NCBI GenBank assembly: GCA_019358945.1
Contig: JAHHIE010000030.1
Coordinates: 1-64,000, forward strand
Source: Stenomitos rutilans HA7619-LM2
Lineage (GTDB): Bacteria; Cyanobacteriota; Cyanobacteriia; Leptolyngbyales; Leptolyngbyaceae
Reading direction: 5' to 3'
DNA length: 64,000 nt
This document shows, in pieces, positions 18,153 through 26,774 of this stretch (its first letter is position 1; every line of letters begins with the position of its first letter). The notes under the pieces were generated by a model that saw nothing but the letters and a program-made list of their open reading frames with translations, had not been told where the DNA came from and made no database searches. Both the position numbers and the translations under genes were made by a program.

Positions 18153-19409
18153 ATGTCTGCTCAACGAAACCCAACTCGACAGCGTTTAATTCATGCAGCG
18201 CTGGAGTTGTTTGCTGTTCAGGGTGTGACCGATACAACGACGCGGCAGATTGCAGAACTGGCGGACGTCAATGAAGTTACGCTCTTTCGCCACTTTGGAA
18301 ACAAGCATGGCTTGCTGCTAGCGGTGATTGAAGATGCAGGCGTGTTTGCGCATCTCGGTCAAACGCTCATTCGGAAGGCCAATCAGACCAGCAATATCTA
18401 CCAGGCGCTTAAAGACTATGCCACTGCCTCCTTAGCCGCAATGGATCAGGTGCCTGCTGTGGTGCGATCGGTCGTGGGCGAAGCCGGACAATATCCTGCC
18501 AAAAACCGAGAGGCGATCGGGCGTGGGTTTACGCAAGCCAATCGCTACGTTGCCAAATATTTTGAAACGGTGATTAAGCGGGGACAACTCGACACACACA
18601 TTCCTGCCGAAAAGCTTGCAGGATTGCTTAATGGCATGCTGTTGGGCTACGCCGTGATTGAGTTCACTAGCGAATTCCATCAACTTTGGCAGGACCGAGA
18701 TGACTTTCTTGAAAACCTGGTGACGCTTTTTCTTCAGGGTGCGGTGTCGCCCTCTTCAGAAGCAAGCCCGACGGCGCTTGGATTGCTTCCATTTAATTCA
18801 ACTGCCACACTCACTAAAACCGCTGCCACTGAAAAAGTTGCGGATCTTCCGGCTTCCTTAGTCCATACCATCTTGCAACGCGCTAAAAAACTGGGACTGC
18901 AAGAGTATGCGATCGCCTACGTTCTCTTTGGCGCAGGATTGAGTCCACTAGAGATTTGCCAATTAGAGCGATCGCACCACATCAGCGACCCACATCAACA
19001 GCTTCTGCAAATCACACAGGGCGCTGTACGACAGGTACCCGTTAATCAGTGGCTGATGGGCAAACGCTACGGCTCGTACACGCGCAACCCGCTCACGCAA
19101 TGGCTGCGAAGCCGAAAAGACAGCCAGCCAGCCACGTTCCTAAACCCATCTGAACAACCCCTTGCTGAGCGTGAATTACTTCAGCTTTGGCACTCTCTCA
19201 CCGACGGCTTGCTCACCCCAGATGGACAACCACCTGTGATCGAGCAAACTCAACAAACCTGGTGTGTGGAACTCTTGATGCGCGGCATGAGTTTAGCCAA
19301 TATGCGTCTGCTGACAGGTTGGGATGTTGCAAGGCTTCAACCCTATGTCGATCGAGCCAAAGAAAAAGCTGCACTGGAACAGGCACTTCGTCTGGATCAC
19401 AAAGCATAA
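18153..19409 (+). CDS. TetR-family regulator with C-terminal tyrosine-recombinase-like domain
   Basis: Residues 1-50 are a TetR helix-turn-helix (RQRLIHAALELFAVQG, then TTRQIAELADVNEVTLFRHF). Residues about 55-195 are a helical ligand or dimer domain. Unusually, 220 more residues follow. Residues about 238-410 read like the catalytic fold of phage integrase/Xer proteins: AIAYVLFGAGLSPLEICQLE, a short strand ending VRQVPVNQW, and CVELLMRGMSLANMRLLTGW ending in Tyr (PYVDRA, about residue 396). The Arg and HxxR catalytic residues are absent, so it is probably not an active recombinase. It may serve DNA binding or oligomerisation. Start ATG 18153; a TTG 6 bases earlier is possible. It is divergent from a desaturase gene, its likely target. 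Confidence 0.85.
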   Translation: MSAQRNPTRQRLIHAALELFAVQGVTDTTTRQIAELADVNEVTLFRHFGNKHGLLLAVIEDAGVFAHLGQTLIRKANQTSNIYQALKDYATASLAAMDQVPAVVRSVVGEAGQYPAKNREAIGRGFTQANRYVAKYFETVIKRGQLDTHIPAEKLAGLLNGMLLGYAVIEFTSEFHQLWQDRDDFLENLVTLFLQGAVSPSSEASPTALGLLPFNSTATLTKTAATEKVADLPASLVHTILQRAKKLGLQEYAIAYVLFGAGLSPLEICQLERSHHISDPHQQLLQITQGAVRQVPVNQWLMGKRYGSYTRNPLTQWLRSRKDSQPATFLNPSEQPLAERELLQLWHSLTDGLLTPDGQPPVIEQTQQTWCVELLMRGMSLANMRLLTGWDVARLQPYVDRAKEKAALEQALRLDHKA

Positions 19410-19447
19410 AACATGGGTGGGACTGCTGCGCCTGAAACAGTTGTATC

Positions 19448-19563
19448 ACCTCATTAACCGTCCAATTTGCATGACTGCCTGCGTTGAAATGTTCACCTCA
19501 AGCAGCGTCATGGCGATCGCACTCATGGTAGGCAGCAGTCTGACAAGGCAAATTTGATGAGGT
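19448..19563. repeat. Fold-back inverted repeat of about 116 bp
   Basis: Nested inverted pairs: ACCTCAT (19448-19454) with ATGAGGT (19557-19563), AATTTGC (19464-19470) with GCAAATT (19548-19554), and an imperfect inner pair ACTGCCT (19474-19480) with AGGCAGCAGT (19530-19539). It lies in the 460-bp gap after the TetR-type gene, which has no convincing gene. It could be a decayed miniature element or a structured transcript end. Confidence 0.45.
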
Positions 19564-19869
19564 CTTTAATTTCCTCACTTTTTACCGAGCTATAGATCTA
19601 AAGTGGTGCGATCGGCGTATACCTTCTCGACAACATTGAGCTGCTTATCACTCTGTTCGTTTGCTGAGCTTGATTATACCCAGACTTTTACTGGTAATCG
19701 AGCGATTTTGTGGTTCGCTTAGCTCAAAAGCAGCTTTGACGTATCCTTCCACAGGCAGAGGAAGTCATTAGTTTCAGTATTTACCCTTAGTTTGAAATAG
19801 TTTTTAGGTTTTGAATGATACTCAAAATCTACGGAACTACTTGTGTAAATTTAAGAGGCATCACCACTT

Positions 19870-20607
19870 ATGGCTTTTCCAATTGCATCTCCTCAGCGGG
19901 GTGCGCCTTCGCGCCGTGCGTTGCTGAAATGGGGTTTTCTTAGTCTTGGTACAGCGGTTTTGACCACTCTGCCAAAAACAGTCTTAGCCCAATCTGGTAA
20001 ATCCATCAAAACGTTGACCTTCAATGCTGACGATGTTGGTATCCTTAACTTCGCTCTCTTACTAGAAGAACTAGAAGCAGCGTTCTACGTGCTCGCGCTT
20101 GCGTCTGGGAAGATTACTGATGCCAAGGAATTTGATTATCTGAAAGCCATTGGCAAACACGAAGCAACGCACGTCAAATTTCTCCGTAAAGTTTTAGGAA
20201 AGAACACAACGTTCAGGTTTCGAGACCTTAGCTTCAATCAGGCTGGTTTAGAGGCTGTCCTAGCTGACCGTAATACCATCCTGAACACCGCTGTTGCACT
20301 CGAAGATACTGGCGTTCACGCTTATAACGGTGCTGGACCAAGCCTTAAAGATCCCACCTATCTCTTGGCGGCTGGTTCAATTGTTTCGGTAGAAGCGCGC
20401 CATACAGCAGGAGTTCGCGGATTATTACAACGCCCTTCTACTGAACCTGATAGCGATCGTGCAGTGAGCGATGCTGAGTTAGTCCCTGAACTTAACCCAT
20501 TCAAAGGGCGACCTTACGATGAACTGTACACACCAAAGCAAATTGTGGCGATCGTTGCTTCGCTGAAGATCCTGAATAATCCCATTACTGGCGCACTCGT
20601 TGCCTGA
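19870..20607 (+). CDS. Ferritin-like domain protein with Tat-type signal
   Basis: Exported ferritin-like protein (Ferritin_2 type, related to desiccation-associated proteins). The N-terminus has a twin-arginine motif (SRRALLKWGF), a hydrophobic stretch and a cleavage region ending VLAQS. The four-helix domain keeps acidic and His residues at metal-ligand positions: LLEELEAAFY, GKHEATHVKF, VALEDTGVHAY and SVEARHTAGVR. The Tat route suggests that the protein is folded, perhaps with metal, before export. It is followed 16 bp later by a second ferritin-like gene with its own ribosome site, probably one operon. Iron storage, peroxide defence or catalysis cannot be separated from sequence. Confidence 0.85.
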   Translation: MAFPIASPQRGAPSRRALLKWGFLSLGTAVLTTLPKTVLAQSGKSIKTLTFNADDVGILNFALLLEELEAAFYVLALASGKITDAKEFDYLKAIGKHEATHVKFLRKVLGKNTTFRFRDLSFNQAGLEAVLADRNTILNTAVALEDTGVHAYNGAGPSLKDPTYLLAAGSIVSVEARHTAGVRGLLQRPSTEPDSDRAVSDAELVPELNPFKGRPYDELYTPKQIVAIVASLKILNNPITGALVA

Positions 20608-20623
20608 ACTAAGGAGTTTTACC

Positions 20624-21454
20624 ATGACCATTTTTTCAAATCTCGTCTTAGAGCAGGCAGCACCCACGGCACAATCGCAGGTTCAGCGCTTTGGAATAAC
20701 CATCCTGGAGCGAGTGAGCACCAAAACCTTGTCCCTCATTGCAAGCGTCGTGTTCTTTCTGCTGTTTGTCGTGCTCTTCCTGTTGACGACTCTTTTTATT
20801 ACGCCCACCGCACCCGCTTACGCTCAAACCGCAGTCTTGACACCCCGACAAGTCGTTGAGTACGCACTCACCCTGGAGAAATTGGAAGCTGATTTTTATC
20901 GTCGTGCCTTGACCCAAATTGAGAGTGGTAGCCTGACCAGTCTGCCAGAGCCAGCAAAGGCGGCAGTGCGGTCTTATGGAGAGGATGAAACCCTGCACGT
21001 GCCTGACCTCTCGACTGTCTTAACTGCACTAGGTGGCAATCCAGACGCAATCACGATTCCTGCAAATCCCAATTACAACGCCATACTCAGCAGAGACCCA
21101 TTTGCCAATCCTGAAGATTTCCTCCTTGCATTACAACTCGTTGAAGATACAGGGGTAGCTGCTTACAAAGGACAGGTACAAAATTTGCAGGCGGCTGGTG
21201 AGGCTGGTAAAGCTGTGTTAGCAGGTGCTCTAGAAATACATAGTGTGGAAGCTCGACATGCGGCTGGCATTCGCTATCTACGGCAGACGTTTTACAATGC
21301 TAATGTCCGTCCCTGGATTCGGAAGTCTAAGGAAGTGCTTTACCAAGAAGTGCGTCCTGACTCACCGATTCCCTTTGGTAATGAAGCCTTTGATGGTTAC
21401 GCTACAAGAGATGAGGTGCTGGCAAGAGTGGCTCCCATCTTAGCTGGATCATAG
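20624..21454 (+). CDS. Second ferritin-like domain protein with N-terminal membrane anchor or signal
   Basis: Paralogue of the upstream gene. The start is ATG 20624, 7 bp after AAGGAG (20611-20616). About 30 cytoplasmic residues precede a long hydrophobic stretch (LIASVVFFLLFVVLFLLTTL) ending near APAYAQ, a possible cleavage site; if uncut it is a membrane anchor. The ferritin-like helices keep TLEKLEADFY, EDETLHVPD, LQLVEDTGVAAY and SVEARHAAGIR. There is no twin-arginine motif, so the two neighbours probably use different export routes (Tat for the first, Sec for this one). Function is likely iron or redox protection outside the cytoplasm. Confidence 0.82.
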   Translation: MTIFSNLVLEQAAPTAQSQVQRFGITILERVSTKTLSLIASVVFFLLFVVLFLLTTLFITPTAPAYAQTAVLTPRQVVEYALTLEKLEADFYRRALTQIESGSLTSLPEPAKAAVRSYGEDETLHVPDLSTVLTALGGNPDAITIPANPNYNAILSRDPFANPEDFLLALQLVEDTGVAAYKGQVQNLQAAGEAGKAVLAGALEIHSVEARHAAGIRYLRQTFYNANVRPWIRKSKEVLYQEVRPDSPIPFGNEAFDGYATRDEVLARVAPILAGS

Positions 21455-21979
21455 CTTGCGTCATAAGTAGACGTTGCTGAAGTAAGAGTCTAGAGCTTGT
21501 GGAATGAATAGCAGGCTCTAGACTTACTGATGTGCTTTCAAGAGTTAGTTCTCAAATATGGTGGAGTGAATGTGTGGGGTGTGCTCATGGCTAGGTGCTG
21601 ATCAACGCAGAAGCTTTCTGTTTAATAAGACTTATGGATGAACAGTGGAAGCTGTGTGCAAAAATTTCCTGACGTAAAAGCGTCTTAGCGATCGCTGCTC
21701 GGTTTGATGACATGAGTGAGGCTAACTCGGCTGTGTACTTGCACTCAGGTGGAATGGACGGGTTATGGAGTGGGATTTAGAGCTAGAGTCGTGTCGCTAG
21801 CGCTTTCCATCTCCTGCAAAACCTACTCCGATCGGAGGACGCGGCGACCCAAGCATCTCCCTATAGTAGGAAAGTTTGAGTACTTGTCCGTGAAAACGTT
21901 GAGAGCCTTTAACTAAAAGGAAACTCAAGCCAATCGGCTGCCCTTTGCTTAACCACTCTATTCATACGAGAGGAAATCT
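21455..21979. other. Intergenic region, no gene seen
   Basis: About 525 bp. Short open frames here have no family features. A purine-rich stretch GAGAGGAAATCT just before 21980 is the ribosome site of the next gene. No terminator with a clear T-run was found after the ferritin-like pair. Confidence 0.5.
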
Positions 21980-22399
21980 ATGAGCCAGCAAGACAACATC
22001 GCTGTAATGCAACGCTTTGGGGAAGCCGTTAATAGCGGGAACCTCGCCGCCTTACGTGATGTCATCGCACCCACTGCCCTTGATCATGATCCAGCACCCG
22101 ACCAGGATTTGGGACCAGAAGGCTTCATCAAATTTTTCACCGGCTTCCGGGCAGCGTTTCCAGACTTGAGTATAGCGATCGACCATCTGGTTATAGATGA
22201 TGACAATATTGCGATCGCCTATACCGTCAAAGGGACACATCAGGGTGACTTTTTAGGTGTGCCAGCAACGGGTCGAAAAATTAGTGCGCGAGGTATGCAA
22301 ATCGCCCGCTTTGAGAACGGTCAAATGGTGGAGCGATGGGGCAGTTCTGACCAACTTGGCATTCTCCAGCAGCTTGGCGTCGATCCAACGGCTCAATAA
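21980..22399 (+). CDS. SnoaL-like (NTF2-fold) ester cyclase family protein
   Basis: Small cytoplasmic protein of 139 residues with the NTF2-like alpha+beta barrel pattern of SnoaL-like proteins: N-terminal helix VMQRFGEAVNSGNLAALRDV, then FFTGFRAAFPDLSIAIDHLV, IAYTVKGTHQGDFLGVPATG and GQMVERWGSSDQLGILQQLG. The last blocks are typical of the predicted ester cyclase group. Substrate is unknown; many members are stress-related or orphan proteins. It has a good ribosome site (GAGAGG) and stands alone. Confidence 0.85.
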   Translation: MSQQDNIAVMQRFGEAVNSGNLAALRDVIAPTALDHDPAPDQDLGPEGFIKFFTGFRAAFPDLSIAIDHLVIDDDNIAIAYTVKGTHQGDFLGVPATGRKISARGMQIARFENGQMVERWGSSDQLGILQQLGVDPTAQ

Positions 22400-22657
22400 G
22401 CCTGGCTCAATCACTGCATCGCTGTAAAGGGTTAGCGTTCGGACATTACCTTTAGATAACACTAAAGCTTCATTACCGAATGCTAACTCTCAATCTACGT
22501 ACAATTCATGACCTTAGATCTCATTTTTACATCGGTTTTTTTCATTGAGCTGCCTCAGTTTCTTCGTACTTTTAGCTCGACGCTTTAAGCCTGTGGTAAG
22601 ACGCAACTGTGATTGGCTTTCTTTAGTTTAAAGGGGAACAATAAGCGCAGTACAACG

Positions 22658-23164
22658 ATGACAGCTCAAGCTCCCCAACAAACAGACTCCTTTCAAAAGC
22701 TAAAAGCTCTAGTCAAAAGCATTGACATCGCCATGCTGACGACGCTTGATGAGAGCGGTGGTCTACACAGTCGTCCCATGTCGTGCAATGGAGAGATTGA
22801 CGATGATGGCACCCTCTGGTTTTTCACCTCTAGCCAATCGCCTAAAGTGGATGAAATCGATCGTCGCCAGCAGGTAAACGTGAGCTTTGCCGATCCTCAT
22901 AAGCAGCAATATGTTTCGCTCTCTGGCACGGCTCAACTGGTGCAAGATCGGCAACAAATTCAGCAACGATGGCAGCCAAAACTTCAAGCATGGTTCCCCA
23001 ACGGTTTAGAGGAGCCAAACATTGCCCTACTAAAAGTCACGGTCGAGAAAGCTGAATACTGGGATGCACCATCTGGCTTTGTGGCACATACCCTTGGTTT
23101 GCTAAAAGCGGTCACAACCGGGAAACCAGCAGAAGGCGGTGAAAATAAGAAAATGTCTCTTTAG
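22658..23164 (+). CDS. Pyridoxamine 5'-phosphate oxidase-related, general stress protein 26-like
   Basis: Protein of 168 residues with the split-barrel flavin-binding pattern: IAMLTTLDESGGLHSRPM, then GTLWFFTSSQSPKVDEI and VNVSFADPHKQQYVSLSG, as in general stress protein 26-like proteins. These bind FMN, FAD or F420 and are tied to stress responses; true pyridoxamine phosphate oxidase activity is unlikely. ATG 22658 gives the normal family length; an upstream TTG at 22613 adds 15 unlikely residues. A hairpin terminator follows at 23233. Confidence 0.85.
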   Translation: MTAQAPQQTDSFQKLKALVKSIDIAMLTTLDESGGLHSRPMSCNGEIDDDGTLWFFTSSQSPKVDEIDRRQQVNVSFADPHKQQYVSLSGTAQLVQDRQQIQQRWQPKLQAWFPNGLEEPNIALLKVTVEKAEYWDAPSGFVAHTLGLLKAVTTGKPAEGGENKKMSL

Positions 23165-23232
23165 TCGCAGCTTTCCATGCAGGCGATGTACACCTCTACC
23201 GCTGGAATGACACGAAACTTAGTCAATTCCCT

Positions 23233-23263
23233 AAAACCCGATGTAAAAATGCGGGTTTTTTAT
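23233..23263 (+). terminator. Rho-independent terminator
   Basis: AAAACCCG at 23233-23240, loop ATGTAAAAATG, then CGGGTTTTTT from 23252 and further T residues. It ends the transcript of the PNPOx-like gene 69 bp upstream. Confidence 0.85.
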
Positions 23264-23353
23264 TGTTTTTGCTTACGTTTGTTTGTATGATTGCTTATTG
23301 ACACACAACCTACGTTATTCCGACTGGCTATTCGCACATTAAGGAGACATGGA

Positions 23354-24505
23354 ATGACCCTCCGGCAACAGAAACCCAATGGTTTGGGTACGTTGATTCA
23401 CCGATTTACAGACCGATTAAGATTCAGTTCATTCAGAAAATTTGTCTCCCTCATGGTTGTGGGAGTCGTACTAAGCGCTGCGATCGCTGCTTGCTCTTCA
23501 AGCAATAACGCTTCAGCGCCCGGCACTTCTGGTAGCGCTAGCCCCGTTGCAGACCAGAAAAAAGATGTCGAACTGACCCTAGTTGGTTACGCCGTACCTA
23601 AAGCTGCTCATGACGCCATCATCCCAAAATTTGTTGAAAAGTGGAAGACTGAGCATGGCGGACAGAATGTGACCTTCAAGCAGAGCTATGGTGGTTCAGG
23701 CACTCAAACTCGCGCCATTATTGACGGTCTAGAAGCCGATATAACTCACCTAGCGCTAGCTGCTGACACAGGCAAGTTGGTGAAAGCAGGCTTGGTCAAT
23801 GCTGATTGGGACAAGAAAGAGCCAAATAACGGTATTGTGGCAAAGTCGGTTGTGGCGATTGTGACCCGCGAAGGCAACCCCAAACAGATCAAAACCTTTA
23901 CCGATTTGACCAGAGATGATGTGAAATGGGTCACTGCAAACCCCAAAACCTCTGGTGGTGCTCGCTGGAATTTCCTTGCATTGTGGGATTACGGCCTGAA
24001 GACTACTAAAGACGAAGCGAAAACCAAAGAGTTTGTCACCAAAGCCTTTAAGAACGTCGCTGTGCTGGCAAAAGATGCACGGGAATCCACCGATTCCTTT
24101 GCTAAGCAAGGTCAGGGTGATGCGTTGTTGAACTACGAAAACGAGATCATTCTTGCTAAGAGTAAAGGTGAAAAAGTAGAGTATGTGGTGCCTGAAACCA
24201 ACGTGTCGATTGACACGCCCGTTGCGATCGTAGACAAAAACGTGGATAAACACGGCACTCGTGAAGTGGCTGAAGCATTTGTGAACTATCTGTTCACTCC
24301 GGAAGCACAAGCAGAATTTGTGAAGGTTGGTTTCAGACCGCTTGATGCTGATGCGGCCAAGACGAAAGAAAATGCCGATAAATTCCCACCTGTGAAGACC
24401 CTCGGTACCATCAAAGATTATGGCGGCTGGAGCGATTTCCAGAAGAAATTCTTTGAAGATGGCGCAATTTTCGACCAGATTGAAGACTCTGTTGGGAAGA
24501 AATAG
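23354..24505 (+). CDS. sbpA: Sulfate ABC transporter substrate-binding lipoprotein
   Basis: Periplasmic sulfate/thiosulfate-binding protein. The start is ATG 23354, 8 bp after AAGGAG; longer in-frame starts exist but lack a ribosome site. After a basic stretch comes a hydrophobic segment and the lipobox AIAAC, so the mature protein is lipid-anchored. Family motifs are clear: KFKQSYGGSGTQTRAIIDGLEADITHLAL-type block, DLTRDDVKWVTANPKTSGGARWNFL, and the C-terminal FRPLDADA. No cysT, cysW or cysA permease or ATPase gene is adjacent, so the rest of the transporter must be elsewhere. A strong hairpin terminator follows. Confidence 0.93.
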   Translation: MTLRQQKPNGLGTLIHRFTDRLRFSSFRKFVSLMVVGVVLSAAIAACSSSNNASAPGTSGSASPVADQKKDVELTLVGYAVPKAAHDAIIPKFVEKWKTEHGGQNVTFKQSYGGSGTQTRAIIDGLEADITHLALAADTGKLVKAGLVNADWDKKEPNNGIVAKSVVAIVTREGNPKQIKTFTDLTRDDVKWVTANPKTSGGARWNFLALWDYGLKTTKDEAKTKEFVTKAFKNVAVLAKDARESTDSFAKQGQGDALLNYENEIILAKSKGEKVEYVVPETNVSIDTPVAIVDKNVDKHGTREVAEAFVNYLFTPEAQAEFVKVGFRPLDADAAKTKENADKFPPVKTLGTIKDYGGWSDFQKKFFEDGAIFDQIEDSVGKK

Positions 24506-24534
24506 CCGTTCAGTTGAGGATTGATGAATTTGAG

Positions 24535-24561
24535 GGGGCAAGGTTACTTGCCCCTTTTTTT
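24535..24561 (+). terminator. Rho-independent terminator after sbpA
   Basis: Perfect 8-bp stem GGGGCAAG (24535-24542), loop GTTA, CTTGCCCC (24547-24554), then seven T residues to 24561. Its T-run overlaps the stop codon of the convergent gspF-like gene by two bases. Confidence 0.95.
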
Positions 24562-25474
24562 AATCAGGCAAGGCGTTAAGTAATGAGGTGATGGCTTGAA
24601 CGCCGATGAGCAATACAAAAAAGCCTGCCGCTAGAATGCTCAGTGGTCGCAGCATTGCCTCTAGCTGTTTCAGTTGACGCTCCAGATCGCTTTCGTAATA
24701 CGCTGACAGTTTGCCCAACATTTCATCCAGGTTGCCCGTCTCTTCGCCTGTCCGCAGCATTTGCAGTGCCAACGGCGGCAGTTTCCCCTCAAGGCTTTGA
24801 CTCAAGCTCTGCCCTGCCTGAATCTGACGAGCCGCGATCGCCAAACTCTGCCGCAACGCCAGATCAGGAATGCGCAAACGAATTAGCTCAAGCGCTTGCA
24901 GGATGGGTACGCCACACCGTAGCGGCAACTCTAGTTCTGTGAAGTAAAGAAGCGATCGCACCTGAGCAATCCTTTTGAGCAACGGTATTTTCGACATGAC
25001 CTGATACAGCACCACACCTGCACCAGCAGTCGCAATATGGGCAAAGAAAAATAACGCACAGAACATAATTCCAAAGGTCAACCATGTCATGGCTTCTTTT
25101 GGCAGTACGACGCTTAGTAATGCCGTTACACCCATGAAACAAATTGAGCTTTGAAGCAGTACGGAGCGGTATAAGAGTAGCCGTTTGCTTTCAGTTTCAA
25201 ATCCGATCGCCAATCGCTCAAAGGTGTCTGCCAATGAGCCACTGTATTCGGCTGATCGAATCAGGGCGATCGTCCAGCCGTCAAAGTAGGGCGATCGTCC
25301 TTCCAGTGAGGTCGCCAGATCTTGACCCATTTCAATCTTCAAACTGGCTTCTTTCAGGATGCGCTGTAAGGTTGCACTACCATCCTTTCCCGCCATGCCT
25401 AAACTTTGCTGCACAGGAATGCCAGCATTCAGCAAGGCCGCAAACTGATGAAAGAAACGAGCGTTTTCCAGCAT
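24560..25474 (-). CDS. Type II secretion/type IV pilus inner-membrane platform protein (GspF/PilC family)
   Basis: Polytopic inner-membrane protein of 304 residues with two T2SSF domains (about 5-125 and 175-295). Marks are FFHQFAALLNAGIPVQQSL and LPLRCGVPILQALEL as the two domain starts, SAEYSGSLADTFERLA and TGEETGNLDEMLGKLS as the matching helix-end motifs, and three hydrophobic segments. PilC/GspF proteins form the platform for pilus or pseudopilus assembly. At 304 residues it is shorter than typical PilC (about 400) and stands alone, so it may be a secondary copy. Confidence 0.85.
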   Translation of the reverse strand: MLENARFFHQFAALLNAGIPVQQSLGMAGKDGSATLQRILKEASLKIEMGQDLATSLEGRSPYFDGWTIALIRSAEYSGSLADTFERLAIGFETESKRLLLYRSVLLQSSICFMGVTALLSVVLPKEAMTWLTFGIMFCALFFFAHIATAGAGVVLYQVMSKIPLLKRIAQVRSLLYFTELELPLRCGVPILQALELIRLRIPDLALRQSLAIAARQIQAGQSLSQSLEGKLPPLALQMLRTGEETGNLDEMLGKLSAYYESDLERQLKQLEAMLRPLSILAAGFFVLLIGVQAITSLLNALPD

Positions 25475-25546
25475 GAAGGGGGATGGGGTGTGGGGTGTAG
25501 GGTAACAGCGTTTTTCCGCCTACGCCCTACACCCTAACCCTCTACT

Positions 25547-26722
25547 CTAATACTCCGGTACCGACGAATCAACGTCCCGGCTCCATGCCGTAATGCCACC
25601 TTTCACGTTGATGCCGTCGATGCCTGCTTGTTCTTTGAGGATGCCGATCGCCTTAGCCGATCGACCACCCATCTTGCAATGCACGACGAGCTTATGACCA
25701 TTCAACAGATCCTTCACCTGACTCACGCCAGCGCCATTCTCAATATCAGGCAGCGGCACTAACACGGCACCGGGAATCTTCGCAATCTCGTACTCGTGTG
25801 GGTTGCGAACATCCAGCAGGACGTAATCGTTCGCATCGCTATCCAACAATTGCTTGAGTTCTTGCACGGTTATTTCTTGCATACCAGCTTGCTCCTTTGC
25901 CTCAGCGGCTTTTGCTTGGGGAATGCCACAGAATTCTTCGTAGTCAACCAGCTTTTCAATAACGGGACGAACGGGATTAGGGCGCAGCTTGAGTTCCCGG
26001 AAGCTCATGTTCAAGGCATCGTACAGCAGTAGACGACCGCTAAGCGTAGTGCCCTTGCCGAGAATGATTTTGACCGTTTCCGTCGCCTGAATCACACCGA
26101 TGATCCCCGGCAGAATGCCCAACACGCCACCTTCAGCACAGGAAGGAACTAATCCGGGTGGAGGTGGTTCGGGATAGAGGTCACGATAGTTGGGGCCACC
26201 TTCGTAGTTAAAGACGGTTGCCTGCCCTTCAAACCGAAAGATGGAGCCGTAGACGTTAGGCTTGTCGAGCAGCACGCAAGCATCGTTAACGAGATAGCGG
26301 GTCGGGAAGTTGTCCGTTCCATCCACAATGACATCGTAGTCTTTGAACAACTCCAGCGCATTCTCAGAGGTGAGGCGCGTTTCGTAAAGGTCTACCTGAC
26401 AGTAGGGGTTGATTTCGTGAATGCGGTCTTTGGCAGACTCAATTTTGGGCTTGCCCACCCAGGAGGTCCCGTGGATGACCTGTCGTTGCAGGTTAGAGAA
26501 ATCGACCGTATCAAAGTCCACAATACCTATGCGTCCGATACCCGCAGCGGCAAGGTAGAGCAGCAGAGGGGAACCGAGTCCACCCGTGCCAATGCACAAA
26601 ACGCTGGCGGCTTTGAGGCGCTTCTGCCCTTCTAGCCCCACTTCAGGCAAGATCAGGTGCCGCGAGTACCGTTCGTACTCTTCTTTAGTCAGTTGAATGT
26701 CATTCAGATCGGGATTTAGCAT
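25547..26722 (-). CDS. moeB: Adenylyltransferase/sulfurtransferase MoeB-rhodanese fusion (MoeZ type)
   Basis: E1-like enzyme that adenylates the C-terminal glycine of a small sulfur-carrier protein (MoaD or ThiS/CysO type) and, through its rhodanese part, hands on sulfur. Residues about 15-250 are the ThiF/MoeB domain: nucleotide-binding GTGGLGSPLL, GIVDFDTVDFSNLQRQ, DGTDNFPTRY and the Cys of PSCAEGGVLG. Residues about 280-390 are rhodanese with active-site loop HCKMGGRS. Length 391 fits cyanobacterial MoeB. The adjacent downstream-facing JAMM protease gene, 52 bp away on the same strand, often processes the carrier's C-terminus, so the pair likely works together in cofactor or cysteine sulfur supply. 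Confidence 0.93.
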   Translation of the reverse strand: MLNPDLNDIQLTKEEYERYSRHLILPEVGLEGQKRLKAASVLCIGTGGLGSPLLLYLAAAGIGRIGIVDFDTVDFSNLQRQVIHGTSWVGKPKIESAKDRIHEINPYCQVDLYETRLTSENALELFKDYDVIVDGTDNFPTRYLVNDACVLLDKPNVYGSIFRFEGQATVFNYEGGPNYRDLYPEPPPPGLVPSCAEGGVLGILPGIIGVIQATETVKIILGKGTTLSGRLLLYDALNMSFRELKLRPNPVRPVIEKLVDYEEFCGIPQAKAAEAKEQAGMQEITVQELKQLLDSDANDYVLLDVRNPHEYEIAKIPGAVLVPLPDIENGAGVSQVKDLLNGHKLVVHCKMGGRSAKAIGILKEQAGIDGINVKGGITAWSRDVDSSVPEY

Positions 26723-26774
26723 GGTAGAGAAAAGCTAAAGGATAAGAAGGATGGAACCAGATTGCTGAACGGCT

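Noticed and set aside
19324..19557. 77-codon frame overlapping the end of the TetR-type gene
   Set aside because: Out-of-frame overlap with a conserved coding region and running into the inverted repeat; no features.
23756..24541. 261-codon open frame antisense to sbpA
   Set aside because: Covers the conserved sulfate-binding sequence on the other strand and overlaps the terminator; no protein family features.
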